Positions 26,551 to 35,922 of a stretch of DNA of 64,000 bases are shown here, piece after piece. Source of the DNA: Clostridium cylindrosporum DSM 605 (lineage in GTDB: Bacteria > Bacillota > Clostridia > Clostridiales > Caloramatoraceae); assembly GCF_001047375.1 (NCBI RefSeq), contig NZ_LFVU01000006.1:1-64000 (forward strand), read 5' to 3'. The notes under the pieces were generated by a model that saw only the letters and a list, made by a program, of their open reading frames with translations, ran no database searches and was not told the origin of the DNA. Position 1 is the stretch's first letter; each line of letters opens with the position of its first letter. A program made the translations under genes and the position numbers.

Positions 26551-28050
26551 ATGAAAAGAGCATTAATAAGTGTTTCTGATAAAACAAATCTTATACCATT
26601 TGCTAATTTTCTAGTAGAAAAGGGTTATGAAATAATATCAACAGGGGGAACCTATACTTATCTTTTAGATAACAAAATAAACGCTATAGAAATAAAAGAT
26701 GTTACTGGGTTTGAAGAAATATTAGACGGGAGAGTTAAAACACTTCACCCACTAATTCATGCTGGAATACTATACAGAAGAGATGATAAATCACATGTAG
26801 AAACAATTGAAAAAATGAACTGTGAAAGTATTGATATGGTAATAGTTAATCTATATCCATTTTTTCAAAATGTAAATTCTAATATTTCCTTTGATGAAAA
26901 AATAGAATATATAGATATCGGCGGCCCATCATTAATAAGAGGGGCATCTAAAAACTTTAAATATTCTGTTCCTGTTATTGATCCAAATGACTATGAAGAT
27001 ATAATGAATGAAATAAACTCAAATGGTTCACTATCCTTTGAAAAGAAAAAATATCTTGCTGGGAAAGCCTTTTCATACACAGCTGTGTATGATAGCGCAA
27101 TATCTAGCTTTCTACTTGAAGAAGATTTTCCTGAGTTCTATTCAGGGTCATTTAAAAGAGAAAGTACACTAAGATATGGAGAAAATCCTCATCAAAAAGC
27201 AGCCTTTTATACTTCTCTTAATAAAGATGGTTCATTAAAAGACTTTAATATACTTCAAGGGAAAGCCCTTTCATATAATAATATTCGTGATATTGACGTA
27301 GCATGGAAAATTGTTAATGAATTCGATGAATGTGCATGCTCTGCAGTTAAGCATAATATACCATGTGGTGCAGCTGTAGCTAATTCTCCACTTGAAGCAT
27401 ACACAAAGGCCTACGAATGTGATAGTACATCAATATTTGGTGGAATTGTAGCATTTAATAGAGAAGTTGAACTAGATCTTGCTGAGAAGTTAAGTGAAAC
27501 ATTCTTAGAAGTTATAATAGCTCCTAAGTTTAGTACTGATGCTAGAGAATTTTTCTCTAAGAAAGTTAATCTTAGACTAATTGAAATTAATACTCCAAAG
27601 GTAGAAAATGAAATACAAGTTATTTCAGTATCCGGTGGACTTCTACTTCAAAGTAATGATTCAAAGGTATTAGATAAATTAGAAGTTGTAACAAACACAT
27701 CTCCATCTAAAGAGGATTTAGATGATATGGTATTTGGAATGAAAATAGCAAAATACGTTAAATCTAATGCAATATTAGTAGTTAAAGATGGAAAAACTAT
27801 TGGAATATCAGGGGGAGAGGTTAGTAGAATAGGTGCAGCTAAAAATGCCTTAAATATGTCAGGTGGAAAAGGCGTTCTTATATCAGATGCATTTTTCCCA
27901 TTTGATGATATTGTAACATTATGTAAGGAATATAATATATCATCAATTGTTCAGCCTGGAGGGTCAATTCATGATGATGCATCAATTAATAAATGTAATG
28001 AACTAGATATTCCTATGGTATTTACAGGAATACGTCACTTTAATCACTAA
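26551..28050 (+). CDS. purH: AICAR transformylase / IMP cyclohydrolase
   Basis: 499-residue bifunctional enzyme of the last two purine steps. The N-terminal MGS-like cyclohydrolase domain shows ISTGGT and DGRVKTLHP. The C-terminal AICAR transformylase domain shows the conserved RYGENPHQ, NIRDIDVAW and KHNIPCG segments. It stands alone, divergent from the his operon, whose HisHF step produces AICAR. The other purine genes are not in the window. AGGAGG precedes the ATG. Confidence 0.96.
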   Translation: MKRALISVSDKTNLIPFANFLVEKGYEIISTGGTYTYLLDNKINAIEIKDVTGFEEILDGRVKTLHPLIHAGILYRRDDKSHVETIEKMNCESIDMVIVNLYPFFQNVNSNISFDEKIEYIDIGGPSLIRGASKNFKYSVPVIDPNDYEDIMNEINSNGSLSFEKKKYLAGKAFSYTAVYDSAISSFLLEEDFPEFYSGSFKRESTLRYGENPHQKAAFYTSLNKDGSLKDFNILQGKALSYNNIRDIDVAWKIVNEFDECACSAVKHNIPCGAAVANSPLEAYTKAYECDSTSIFGGIVAFNREVELDLAEKLSETFLEVIIAPKFSTDAREFFSKKVNLRLIEINTPKVENEIQVISVSGGLLLQSNDSKVLDKLEVVTNTSPSKEDLDDMVFGMKIAKYVKSNAILVVKDGKTIGISGGEVSRIGAAKNALNMSGGKGVLISDAFFPFDDIVTLCKEYNISSIVQPGGSIHDDASINKCNELDIPMVFTGIRHFNH

Positions 28051-28083
28051 AAAACTGGATAGGGTTTTCCTTATCCAGTTTTT
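28049..28083. terminator. Bidirectional terminator after purH
   Basis: AAAAACTGGATA stem pairing with TATCCAGTTTTT, extended by a few G-C and G-T pairs, between convergent genes. Confidence 0.9.
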
Positions 28084-28094
28084 CATATTAATAT

Positions 28095-28757
28095 TTATCT
28101 TTCAAAATCATCACTTACTATGTTTATATTTATTTCTTCAATATTACAAATCTCATCAAGTATGCTAAGCACCTTTTTATAACCTTCTAGAATAAGGTTA
28201 TTATTATATAAGTCCTTGTAGCTTAACTGTTTATCATCTAAATCTATTACAATATTATAATTATCTCCATAAATTTTTCTTAGAAGACTTGTATATGCGT
28301 CTACGATTACTGATTCTTCATATCTTTCATATCCTATTGTTATATAATTTAACCTATCTATTATACCGTATAATTGATATATATAACTTAACTCTTTAAT
28401 TGAATATTTTTGTGAAAGTGACGCAACATGTAAGGAATAATCCTTAGTCGAAGGAATAGAATAGTAATTTATTTCTCTCTTTTCTTTATAGTTACTACAA
28501 AATCTTATACTTTGAAATATTGAGTTTGCAATATCAAGTCTAACAATATTAGCACTTATTGCTATATTCTTGTTTCGATGATATAAATCATACTTTCTAT
28601 TCTCTTCTAAAATCCTATACTGCTCTTTAATACTTTCACAATTGGTTTTCTTAGCAATAATCCAACTACAATATGAACCAACTAAACTTCCTATTAAAAT
28701 AGAAATTGTTGATAATATAGAAGTTGTATACTTACTAAAAATCTCATATAGTATCAT
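28095..28757 (-). CDS. Hypothetical protein with one N-terminal membrane segment
   Basis: 220 residues, no family recognised. A hydrophobic segment (about 10-32) is followed by a mostly helical, charged cytoplasmic-type region containing several Tyr-rich stretches (YERYEES, SYKDLYNN). A GTG 13 codons upstream lacks a ribosome binding site; the ATG at 28757 follows AGGTGG. It lies 63 bp after the capA-like gene on the same strand, so the two may be co-transcribed. Confidence 0.6.
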   Translation of the reverse strand: MILYEIFSKYTTSILSTISILIGSLVGSYCSWIIAKKTNCESIKEQYRILEENRKYDLYHRNKNIAISANIVRLDIANSIFQSIRFCSNYKEKREINYYSIPSTKDYSLHVASLSQKYSIKELSYIYQLYGIIDRLNYITIGYERYEESVIVDAYTSLLRKIYGDNYNIVIDLDDKQLSYKDLYNNNLILEGYKKVLSILDEICNIEEININIVSDDFER

Positions 28758-28820
28758 GAAACCACCTATTAATATTATTTTATTGTAGTTTCCCACCCTA
28801 TGAAAAATATATTCTTAAAC

Positions 28821-29954
28821 TTAATAATTTATAATTTTGGATCTCTCTTCTATCTTCTTAAGTACCCTTGACTTTTCCTCACCTTCCAAGATATATGGTC
28901 TATAATCATTTGAGCCTTCACTTGAAGATATAGATACAGGTATTGTTAAAGGAGTTTCTATTTTAATATTTTTTTTGCTTGAATCAAATTTAAAACTTTG
29001 TTGATATATAAATGAATCTTTGTCTTTAGGATTTGTATTTCCACCAAAGCTAAAGTTTCCAAGACTATATACTATGTACTTTCCATTATACTCCTCTATA
29101 CCTTGAATTACATGGGGATGATGTCCAAGCACTAGGTCTGCGCCACTATCTATTGCTAGTTTACCTAAGCTTTTTTGTATATTATTAGGGGTTTTTGCCC
29201 TTTCATCACCCCAATGAAAAGATACTATAATAAGATTTACTTCACTTTTTAATCTTTTTATTTCAAGTTCAATATTCTTTTTTATTTGATTACTACTACT
29301 CCATCCTTTATATCCTAAAAGACCTATTTTTATTCCATTCTTTTCTATTATAGACTTTTCATTATTACCAAAATACTCTATTCCATCACCCTTTAAGTAT
29401 TTTTTAGTATCATCGTAGGCAATCTGACCATAATCCATACTGTGGTTATTAGCAAGATTTACTGCCTCTACACTACCAGTAGTTAATATTTTAGTATATT
29501 CCGGACTTCCCCTAAAAGAAAATCTTTTCGATGATTTTTCTCCTCTTGTAGTAAGTGGTCCCTCTAAATTAGCTATTGTGAGACTGTCTGATGATAATAT
29601 ATTTTTAACCCCGGAAAAGAAATAAGATGGATCATCTTTTTTGTTATAAACAGAGGTAAAACTATTTCCCCTATCATCGGTATCTGATCCAAGTGTACAA
29701 TCTCCTACTGCACTTATTTTTATTATAGTTTCATTAACATCCTTCACCTTGCTTAATGAATCTTTATTTGACTCTCTATTTTTTAATAATATATTACCTT
29801 CAGATGAATCCATATTCTTAGATGATCTTGATACTTCAATCATCTTATAAAGCGAAAATATCATAGTACATAAAAAAACCAAAGAACACAATGTAAATGT
29901 AAATAATAACTTTCTTTCTTTTTTTACCTTTAACTTCCTCCCCTTATTACTCAT
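28821..29954 (-). CDS. CapA family protein (metallophosphoesterase fold)
   Basis: 377 residues. A basic N-terminus and one membrane anchor (about 16-36) lead to an extracellular CapA/PgsA domain with metal-site motifs GDCTLG, NLEGPL, ANNHSMDYG, SFHWGDE, GHHPHV and SLGNF in order. CapA proteins take part in poly-gamma-glutamate capsule export or attachment, but no pgsBC genes are here, so the substrate is open. A GGGGTG site precedes the ATG. Confidence 0.87.
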   Translation of the reverse strand: MSNKGRKLKVKKERKLLFTFTLCSLVFLCTMIFSLYKMIEVSRSSKNMDSSEGNILLKNRESNKDSLSKVKDVNETIIKISAVGDCTLGSDTDDRGNSFTSVYNKKDDPSYFFSGVKNILSSDSLTIANLEGPLTTRGEKSSKRFSFRGSPEYTKILTTGSVEAVNLANNHSMDYGQIAYDDTKKYLKGDGIEYFGNNEKSIIEKNGIKIGLLGYKGWSSSNQIKKNIELEIKRLKSEVNLIIVSFHWGDERAKTPNNIQKSLGKLAIDSGADLVLGHHPHVIQGIEEYNGKYIVYSLGNFSFGGNTNPKDKDSFIYQQSFKFDSSKKNIKIETPLTIPVSISSSEGSNDYRPYILEGEEKSRVLKKIEERSKIINY

Positions 29955-30061
29955 AATATCACCCCATTTTATAATTAATCTAATAAAACATATATGAAAG
30001 TATTAATAATTTTATTAATATTAGGCTAATTATAGCATTAAAACATTTGAATAAATATGAA

Positions 30062-30103
30062 ATAAAAAAGTAATAGCTATAGATATCTTCTATAGTTATT
30101 ACT
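30062..30103 (-). terminator. Terminator of pepV
   Basis: AGTAATAGCTATAGA pairs with TCTATAGTTATTACT (15 bp, one G-T pair), followed on the minus strand by six T. Confidence 0.9.
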
Positions 30104-30133
30104 TACAAACATAAAAATTATTAACTTTTATCA

Positions 30134-31522
30134 TTATTCTGAGAGCTTTAATATAGCATTGGAATATATCTTACAGCATGTTATTAGGTCTTCAACTGAT
30201 ATATACTCATTTGGTTTATGAGCCACATCTTCATTTCCAGGGAAACTAGGACCAAATGCTACTGTATTTGGCATCTCCTTTGCATATGTCCCACCCCCAA
30301 TGGTTATTGGTCCTACATCTTCTCCTGTAATTTTACAATATACATCCTGTAGTGACTTTACTAATGGATGGTCTACATCAAAGTATAATGGATCGTTATA
30401 TGTAAGGTTTTGAATTTTCATACCTTCTTTTATTAAATTTTTCTTTAGAGGCTTCATAACATCTTCAAGTTTAAATGTAACAGGATGTCTAACATCAAGA
30501 GAAACCAGACATCTTTCCATTTTAACGTCAATTATTCCAAGATTCATGGAAAGACTTCCTGAAACCTCATCATGAAGATTTATTTCAAGGCCTTCACCCT
30601 TTGTTGAAAAACTAATTTTATTATTAAGAAAACTTATAAATTCTCCTAAGCTTCCGTTTAAATTAAGTAATGCTAAAAGATTAACAAGCTGCATAATAGC
30701 ATTTTTCCCAAGATGAGGCGTACTTCCATGTGCTGATACTCCATAACTTTTTATTATAAATCCCATATCTGTTTCTTCAAATTTCATATCAAAATATGTA
30801 TCATCTATAAATCTTTTAAAGATATCTATAAATTTACTTTTCTCCTCTGTTAGGATTTCTGATTCGCAGTAATCTGGAACCATATTCTCCCTTGTTCCAC
30901 CTTTAATATATACTACCTTAAAGCTTGAAGTTTGCCTATCTAATACTTCTTTCATTACATCGAAAATAAGTAATCCCTTTTCACCATGTATAACAGGAAA
31001 ATCTGCATCAGGAGTAAATCCCATTATAGGAGGCTTTTCTCTCTCTAAGTAATATGGAATATCTGTACAACCGGTTTCTTCATTCGTCCCAAAAATAATT
31101 CTTACTCTTTTATTTATTTTTATATTTGAGTCTTTAATAGCCTTTAGAGCATAAAGAGCTGCAATAGTAGGTCCCTTATCATCAAGTGCACCTCGACCAT
31201 AAATCTTTCCATCTATTAAATCTCCTGAATATGGACTTCCTATCCATCCTTCTCCCTCTGGTACAACATCTAGATGACCAAGAATAGCAATATATTCATC
31301 GCCTTCTCCAAATTCCGCATAACCTATATAGTTATCAAGATTAACAACTTTAAAGCCCATTTTTCTTGATAAATTAAGTGCATAATCTAAAGCTTTTTGT
31401 ATGTTTTCTCCAAATGGCATATTATCCTTTGGAGATGATTCAATACTTTCTATAGCTATTAATTCCCTTGTAGATTTTATTATCTCTTCTCTTAATACAT
31501 CAATTGTCTTTTCTAAATTCAC
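30134..31522 (-). CDS. pepV: Dipeptidase PepV, M20 family
   Basis: 462-residue cytoplasmic zinc dipeptidase. Metal and catalytic motifs are GHLDVVPEG, LDDKGP, TNEETGCTD, TPDADFP and GGGTYAKEM. It hydrolyses dipeptides with an unblocked N-terminus. The start is GTG at 31522, eight bases after AAGGAG; a GTG three codons upstream overlaps that site. The terminator of the upstream nitroreductase gene ends only about 30 bp before the start, leaving little room for a promoter. Confidence 0.92.
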   Translation of the reverse strand: MNLEKTIDVLREEIIKSTRELIAIESIESSPKDNMPFGENIQKALDYALNLSRKMGFKVVNLDNYIGYAEFGEGDEYIAILGHLDVVPEGEGWIGSPYSGDLIDGKIYGRGALDDKGPTIAALYALKAIKDSNIKINKRVRIIFGTNEETGCTDIPYYLEREKPPIMGFTPDADFPVIHGEKGLLIFDVMKEVLDRQTSSFKVVYIKGGTRENMVPDYCESEILTEEKSKFIDIFKRFIDDTYFDMKFEETDMGFIIKSYGVSAHGSTPHLGKNAIMQLVNLLALLNLNGSLGEFISFLNNKISFSTKGEGLEINLHDEVSGSLSMNLGIIDVKMERCLVSLDVRHPVTFKLEDVMKPLKKNLIKEGMKIQNLTYNDPLYFDVDHPLVKSLQDVYCKITGEDVGPITIGGGTYAKEMPNTVAFGPSFPGNEDVAHKPNEYISVEDLITCCKIYSNAILKLSE

Positions 31523-31551
31523 TATGTACACTCCTTTAAGACTATATAACT

Positions 31552-31574
31552 AAAAAAAGGTGCATAGGCACCTT
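31552..31574 (-). terminator. Terminator of the nitroreductase gene
   Basis: AAGGTGC / GCACCTT with a 4-nt loop and seven T on the minus strand, overlapping the end of the gene and just upstream of the pepV ribosome binding site. Confidence 0.88.
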
Positions 31575-32133
31575 AAAAATAACTTAGTTCATTTTTCCAT
31601 ACATTTTCATAGGAAACTTCTTCTATGCTCTTTTTATCTATTAAATCAGTATTTCCATTATCCCCAGTAGGATCTTCAGCATAACCTATAGGAGATATCC
31701 CTATAACCTTATACTTCTTAGGAATATCTAATGCATTTTTAAGTTCATCCTCATTTTCAACCTCAATCCAGCATGAACCAAGTTCTTCATTAGTAGCTGC
31801 AAGTAGAATGTTATACATTACAATAGCTCCGTCAAACATATAATATTTGTTTTCTCTCTGATCTTCAGAAGCTCCTGCATCTGCTACAACAACTACTGAA
31901 AAAGGCGCTTCTACAAACCCCTTTTTCCCTCTATTATCCTCTGGAATAATTGCTTCTATCATACCTTTAACATTACTATCAGTAATTAATAGTACCTTAA
32001 AGCTTTGAAGATTCCTATAAGATGGGCATAAAGTAACACTTTCTAATATACTTTGTATTTTTTCCTTTGGAACATCCTGATCCTTAAAAGATTTTACACT
32101 ATGTCTTGATTTTAGTAGAGTTAAAAAATCCAA
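31573..32133 (-). CDS. Nitroreductase family protein
   Basis: 186 residues with the FMN-binding nitroreductase fold: SRHSVKSF near the N-terminus and the GSCWIEV and IGISPIGYAED segments in the C-terminal half. These enzymes reduce nitro compounds or quinones with NAD(P)H; the physiological substrate is unknown. The start is TTG at 32133, eight bases after AGGAGG; a GTG upstream overlaps that site. It follows murJ after about 50 bp and probably shares its promoter. Confidence 0.85.
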   Translation of the reverse strand: MDFLTLLKSRHSVKSFKDQDVPKEKIQSILESVTLCPSYRNLQSFKVLLITDSNVKGMIEAIIPEDNRGKKGFVEAPFSVVVVADAGASEDQRENKYYMFDGAIVMYNILLAATNEELGSCWIEVENEDELKNALDIPKKYKVIGISPIGYAEDPTGDNGNTDLIDKKSIEEVSYENVWKNELSYF

Positions 32134-32184
32134 GTATATCACCTCCTAAGGATAGTATGCCTATATTTTAAATTTGAAATTCAC

Positions 32185-33780
32185 TTATTTAGACTTCTTT
32201 ATCTTATTTTTAATTTTTGCTAAGAAAAAGTCCATTTCTGACATTTTAAATTTATAAGCAATATAAAAGTATAGTGGTATTCCTATAATCATTGCTGAAC
32301 CTACGGCAATTACTTCGTCAAGTTTAGTTTCTACCCCTACAATACTTTCCATAGTTCTAGCTATAATAAGAACTGCTCCTCCCATAATAAAGGATGCTAT
32401 AGATGCCTTAGTTGAAGATTTTACAATTTCCTTTGTTCTAAGGCCCTTTGTTTTCATCTTAAGTCCCCTATATAGAAGATACATATTTATCATACTTGAA
32501 ATCGAATACGCAAGTGAAACTCCAGCAATGCCAAGTGGGGTTAAAAATGTTAATCCAGCACTTAAAATAGCATTTACAGCAACAGTTATAGCAGCAACCT
32601 TAACCGGAGTTTTTGTATCTTGAATAGCATAGAATCCCCTTGTTATAATTTGAACTCCAGATTGTCCTATAAGTCCTAAACTATAACATGCGAGAATAAC
32701 ACCAGTTATTTTAACGTCTGATTCTGTAAATGAACCGGATTTATATAGTACACGAATTACAGGCTCACTTAAAACTATCATACCAACAGCTGCAGGTATT
32801 GTTATAAACATTATTGTTCTAAACCCCTCAGAGAAAGTATCTTTAAAGCCTTCATATTCTTTTCTTGCAATTTGGGTATTCATTACTGGAAACAATGTAG
32901 TTGCAATCCCCATAGCAAATATCCCAAGTGGAAGAAGCATTACTCTATTTGCATATCTTACTAGGGATATATATCCATCACCTACTAATGATGCAATACT
33001 TTGGTTTATTACAATATTAAGCTGACTTACTGAAAGCCCAATAATTGCAGGAACCATAAGTGTAATCATTCTTCTAAAACCAGGGTCTTTAAAATCTAAG
33101 GATAACTTTAAGTATTTAGCTCCTCCAACTCTTCTAAAATCAGGTACCTGAACTAAAAAGTTCATCACCGCACCTAATATAACACCTATTGTCATTCCAT
33201 ATATTCCAAGTGATGTTGCTCCAAGTACCATTGCTCCAAGTATCATTCCTACATTATATAAAACAGGACCAATAGCTGGAGATGTAAATACTTTATATGA
33301 ATTAAGTATTCCTCTAAGAAGACCTGCTAATACTGTAAATGTAACAGCAGTAAACATTATTTGAGTAAGATTTACTGTTAATTCAAATCCAGCTGGTGTT
33401 TTAACCATACCTGGAGCTACAAAAGGTACCAAGTATCTTGCAAATGTCATTCCAAGAATATTAAAAATGATTATAAATATCATAGAAATAGTTATAAATG
33501 AATTTGCAGACTTCCATGCTTCTTTTTCTTCTCCTCTAGCTAAATAAGAAGTAAATACAGGCATAAATCCTGAACTTAGTGCACCTGCTATAAGTAGGTT
33601 AAACATTACATCTGGTATAGTAAAAGCTGCAAAAAAAGCATCTGTTTGAACTGAAGCCCCATATACACTTGCAACAATTACTTCTCTTACAAAACCTAAT
33701 AATCTACTTATAAAAAGGGTTAGCATAACTATAATTGTGGCCCTTTTTATATTTTCCTCTTTTCCTTGGTTCGCTACCAT
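32185..33780 (-). CDS. murJ: Lipid II flippase MurJ (MviN family)
   Basis: 531 residues with about 14 membrane segments and the MOP-superfamily MurJ pattern: the N-terminal SRLLGFVREVIVASVYG and the AFTIPDVMFNLLIAGALSSG segment. MurJ flips lipid-linked peptidoglycan precursor across the membrane. It has its own promoter and lies just beyond the polysaccharide genes, which encode no other flippase that I can see. It could therefore serve that pathway as well or instead. Confidence 0.9.
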   Translation of the reverse strand: MVANQGKEENIKRATIIVMLTLFISRLLGFVREVIVASVYGASVQTDAFFAAFTIPDVMFNLLIAGALSSGFMPVFTSYLARGEEKEAWKSANSFITISMIFIIIFNILGMTFARYLVPFVAPGMVKTPAGFELTVNLTQIMFTAVTFTVLAGLLRGILNSYKVFTSPAIGPVLYNVGMILGAMVLGATSLGIYGMTIGVILGAVMNFLVQVPDFRRVGGAKYLKLSLDFKDPGFRRMITLMVPAIIGLSVSQLNIVINQSIASLVGDGYISLVRYANRVMLLPLGIFAMGIATTLFPVMNTQIARKEYEGFKDTFSEGFRTIMFITIPAAVGMIVLSEPVIRVLYKSGSFTESDVKITGVILACYSLGLIGQSGVQIITRGFYAIQDTKTPVKVAAITVAVNAILSAGLTFLTPLGIAGVSLAYSISSMINMYLLYRGLKMKTKGLRTKEIVKSSTKASIASFIMGGAVLIIARTMESIVGVETKLDEVIAVGSAMIIGIPLYFYIAYKFKMSEMDFFLAKIKNKIKKSK

Positions 33781-33815
33781 ATTTCCATCTCCTTGCTATT
33801 ATGCATATCCTTTAA

Positions 33816-33844
33816 ATTATAATTGAACAAATTCTATAATTCAA
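33816..33844 (-). promoter_or_regulatory. Sigma-A promoter of murJ
   Basis: TTGAAT, 17 bp, TATAAT, 36 bp before the murJ ATG. The spacer contains an inverted repeat TTGAA / TTCAA overlapping the -35. Confidence 0.75.
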
Positions 33845-33877
33845 CATAATTACTTTTATTTTGTCATTAGTATTAGC

Positions 33878-34072
33878 TTAATTTTTATTTTTGTAGCTTA
33901 ATTTACTAAACCATGTATTACTAATATCCTTTAAATTAGATTTTGTATTAATATCAACCAAATAGTTACTATTTCCCTTTGACTTAGTAGCAGTATCCAA
34001 TCTATATAGTCCAAAAACAGCCACTATTATAGATAGCCCAAATATAAGCGACATTGTTCTATATTTAGACAA
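33878..34072 (-). CDS. Small membrane-anchored protein of unknown function
   Basis: 64 residues: a short basic N-terminus, one membrane helix (about 7-23), then a polar, Asn/Ser/Lys-rich tail predicted outside the cell. No family recognised. The TTG start is seven bases after a perfect AGGAGG embedded in the end of the TagA-like gene, two bases after its stop. The tight coupling supports a real gene, possibly a partner of the transferase. Confidence 0.6.
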   Translation of the reverse strand: MSKYRTMSLIFGLSIIVAVFGLYRLDTATKSKGNSNYLVDINTKSNLKDISNTWFSKLSYKNKN

Positions 34073-34074
34073 TT

Positions 34075-34791
34075 CTAATCCCTCCTAGATAAAGTTTTTA
34101 ATATAAACATCGGTAGAACTTTTACCCTACTTATTCTTCTAGGTTCCTTAATCAATCTATATACCCACTCACTTCCGCACTTTTGCATCCAAACAGGTGC
34201 CCTATTAATATCCCCACAAATAACGTCAAAACTTCCTCCGACACCCATGAAAATATTACAATTTAACCTATCCATATTTTTTGTAATCCACTTTTCCTGC
34301 ATAGGACTTCCAAGAGCTACAAATAAAATATTAGCCCCTGAATCGTTTATCTCATTTATAACTTTTTCCTCATCCTTAAAATATCCATCCTGTACACCAA
34401 CTATTTGAATATCATTTATTTCTTCTTTTAGCTTTTCAGAGGCTCTTCTAGCAACCTCTGGTTTTGCCCCAAGTAAAAATATTTTATATTTCTTTTTAGA
34501 TGCACCTATACAGATATTTTTCATAAGGTCTATTCCTGTAACCCTACTTTTAATGTTTCCATTACTTAGCCTCGATGCAAGAACCACACCTGATCCATCT
34601 GGAATTTTTAAATCCGCACTATTAATAAGCTCCAAAAGACTATTATCATCTTGAGCTTTCATTATTTTTTCAGGGTTTATTGCAACTATAAAGGTCTTTT
34701 TATTTTCTAATATTACATTATCTAGTTTTAGTAGAATCTCATCCATACTATAAGTCGAAACTTCTACCCCTAAATACTTCTCATTTTTCAT
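34075..34791 (-). CDS. WecG/TagA/CpsF family glycosyltransferase (GT26)
   Basis: 238 residues. Family motifs occur in order: VAINPEKI, IPDGSGVV, GSPMQEKW, GVGGSFD, RAPVWMQ and the C-terminal EWVYRLIKEPRR membrane-contact segment. The catalytic Asp lies in IPDG (near 65-70). These enzymes add N-acetylmannosamine or a uronic relative to a polyprenyl-diphosphate-linked amino sugar, as in wall teichoic acid linkage units. Only one base separates it from the upstream GT4 gene. No teichoic acid polymerase genes are near, so a role in this polysaccharide is inferred. Confidence 0.9.
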   Translation of the reverse strand: MKNEKYLGVEVSTYSMDEILLKLDNVILENKKTFIVAINPEKIMKAQDDNSLLELINSADLKIPDGSGVVLASRLSNGNIKSRVTGIDLMKNICIGASKKKYKIFLLGAKPEVARRASEKLKEEINDIQIVGVQDGYFKDEEKVINEINDSGANILFVALGSPMQEKWITKNMDRLNCNIFMGVGGSFDVICGDINRAPVWMQKCGSEWVYRLIKEPRRISRVKVLPMFILKTLSRRD

Positions 34792-34792
34792 A

Positions 34793-35908
34793 CTATTCCC
34801 CCATTAAGATATTATTCCATATTTCTTCATAGGAATCTGCAAGAGCTTTAATTGAAAACTTATTTAATACATCTTCACGAAGTCTATCTCCAAATTCCTT
34901 TGAAAAACTACTATTTTCTAATAGTAAAGTTAACTTTTCAGCTATATCATTTATACTACCTGGAATAGTTAAAAGCCCATTTTCCATAGACTTTATAATC
35001 TCAGGTATGCCACCTACATTTGAGGCAACTACGCATTTACCGTATAAACCTGACTCTAGTATAACAAGTGGAAAGCTTTCTGAATATGAGGTGAGTACAG
35101 TGAATTCAGCTAACCTAAAAAAATCACCTGGTTCCTTAAATCCTACAAACATTATATTATTTTTTATTTTATAACTTTGTATAAGATTTACTAATTCTTC
35201 TTTTAAACTTCCATCTCCAACCAATATTATGCCAGTATCTTTTATTTGTTCATAAATTAATTCACATGCATTTAAAAAATCCCTATGTCCCTTTATAGGA
35301 TGTAGTCTTGCTACCATTACTATGTATCTTTTAAATATTTTTAAAGAGTACTTATCTATAATCTCATTATAATCCAAAGTAGAAATTGTCTCTTTTGTGT
35401 CTATACCATTATAAACTGTAAATATCCTATTTTCTCTAAAACCTCTTTTTATTAGTAGCTTTTTAAAATTTTCTGAAACAGCAATATAGTTATTAAATGA
35501 TTTTAATGCTATTTTATTTATATTTGTATATATAAGTGTTTTGTATGTATTTCCCTTATAATCACTTTCATAATCACTATGTATAGTAGTAACGTATTTT
35601 ACCTTTAAGAATTTTTTTAGAAAATAACATATAAAGTTGGCTCTACCTCCATGGGAATTAATAATATCTACACCTTCACTTTTACATATACTTTTTATTT
35701 TACTTACAATAGATAAATCAAACCTCTTTTCTTGTTTAACAAGGTAAGTTTTAAGTCCCATAGCTTTAGCTTCTTTATATAATTCTCCCTCTATAAAACA
35801 AAGTATAATGTTTTTACTTTTTCTCTCCTTCATCTCATTAGCTAATGATAAAAGATGTTTCTTTGAACCACCGGACTCTCCTCCGCTTATCATATGAAGA
35901 ATAATCAT
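34793..35908 (-). CDS. Glycosyltransferase family 4
   Basis: 371-residue GT-B fold enzyme. The N-terminal glycine loop (GGESGGSKKHLLSLA) and the C-terminal GT4 signature around SYSESFPLVILESGLYGKCVVASNVGG (E-x7-E) are clear. It probably adds a hexose to the lipid-linked repeat unit on the cytoplasmic side. An intrinsic terminator lies immediately upstream of its GGAGGT site, isolating it, tagA and the small gene from the rest of the cluster. Confidence 0.88.
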   Translation of the reverse strand: MIILHMISGGESGGSKKHLLSLANEMKERKSKNIILCFIEGELYKEAKAMGLKTYLVKQEKRFDLSIVSKIKSICKSEGVDIINSHGGRANFICYFLKKFLKVKYVTTIHSDYESDYKGNTYKTLIYTNINKIALKSFNNYIAVSENFKKLLIKRGFRENRIFTVYNGIDTKETISTLDYNEIIDKYSLKIFKRYIVMVARLHPIKGHRDFLNACELIYEQIKDTGIILVGDGSLKEELVNLIQSYKIKNNIMFVGFKEPGDFFRLAEFTVLTSYSESFPLVILESGLYGKCVVASNVGGIPEIIKSMENGLLTIPGSINDIAEKLTLLLENSSFSKEFGDRLREDVLNKFSIKALADSYEEIWNNILMGE

Positions 35909-35922
35909 AACTTTCTACCTCC

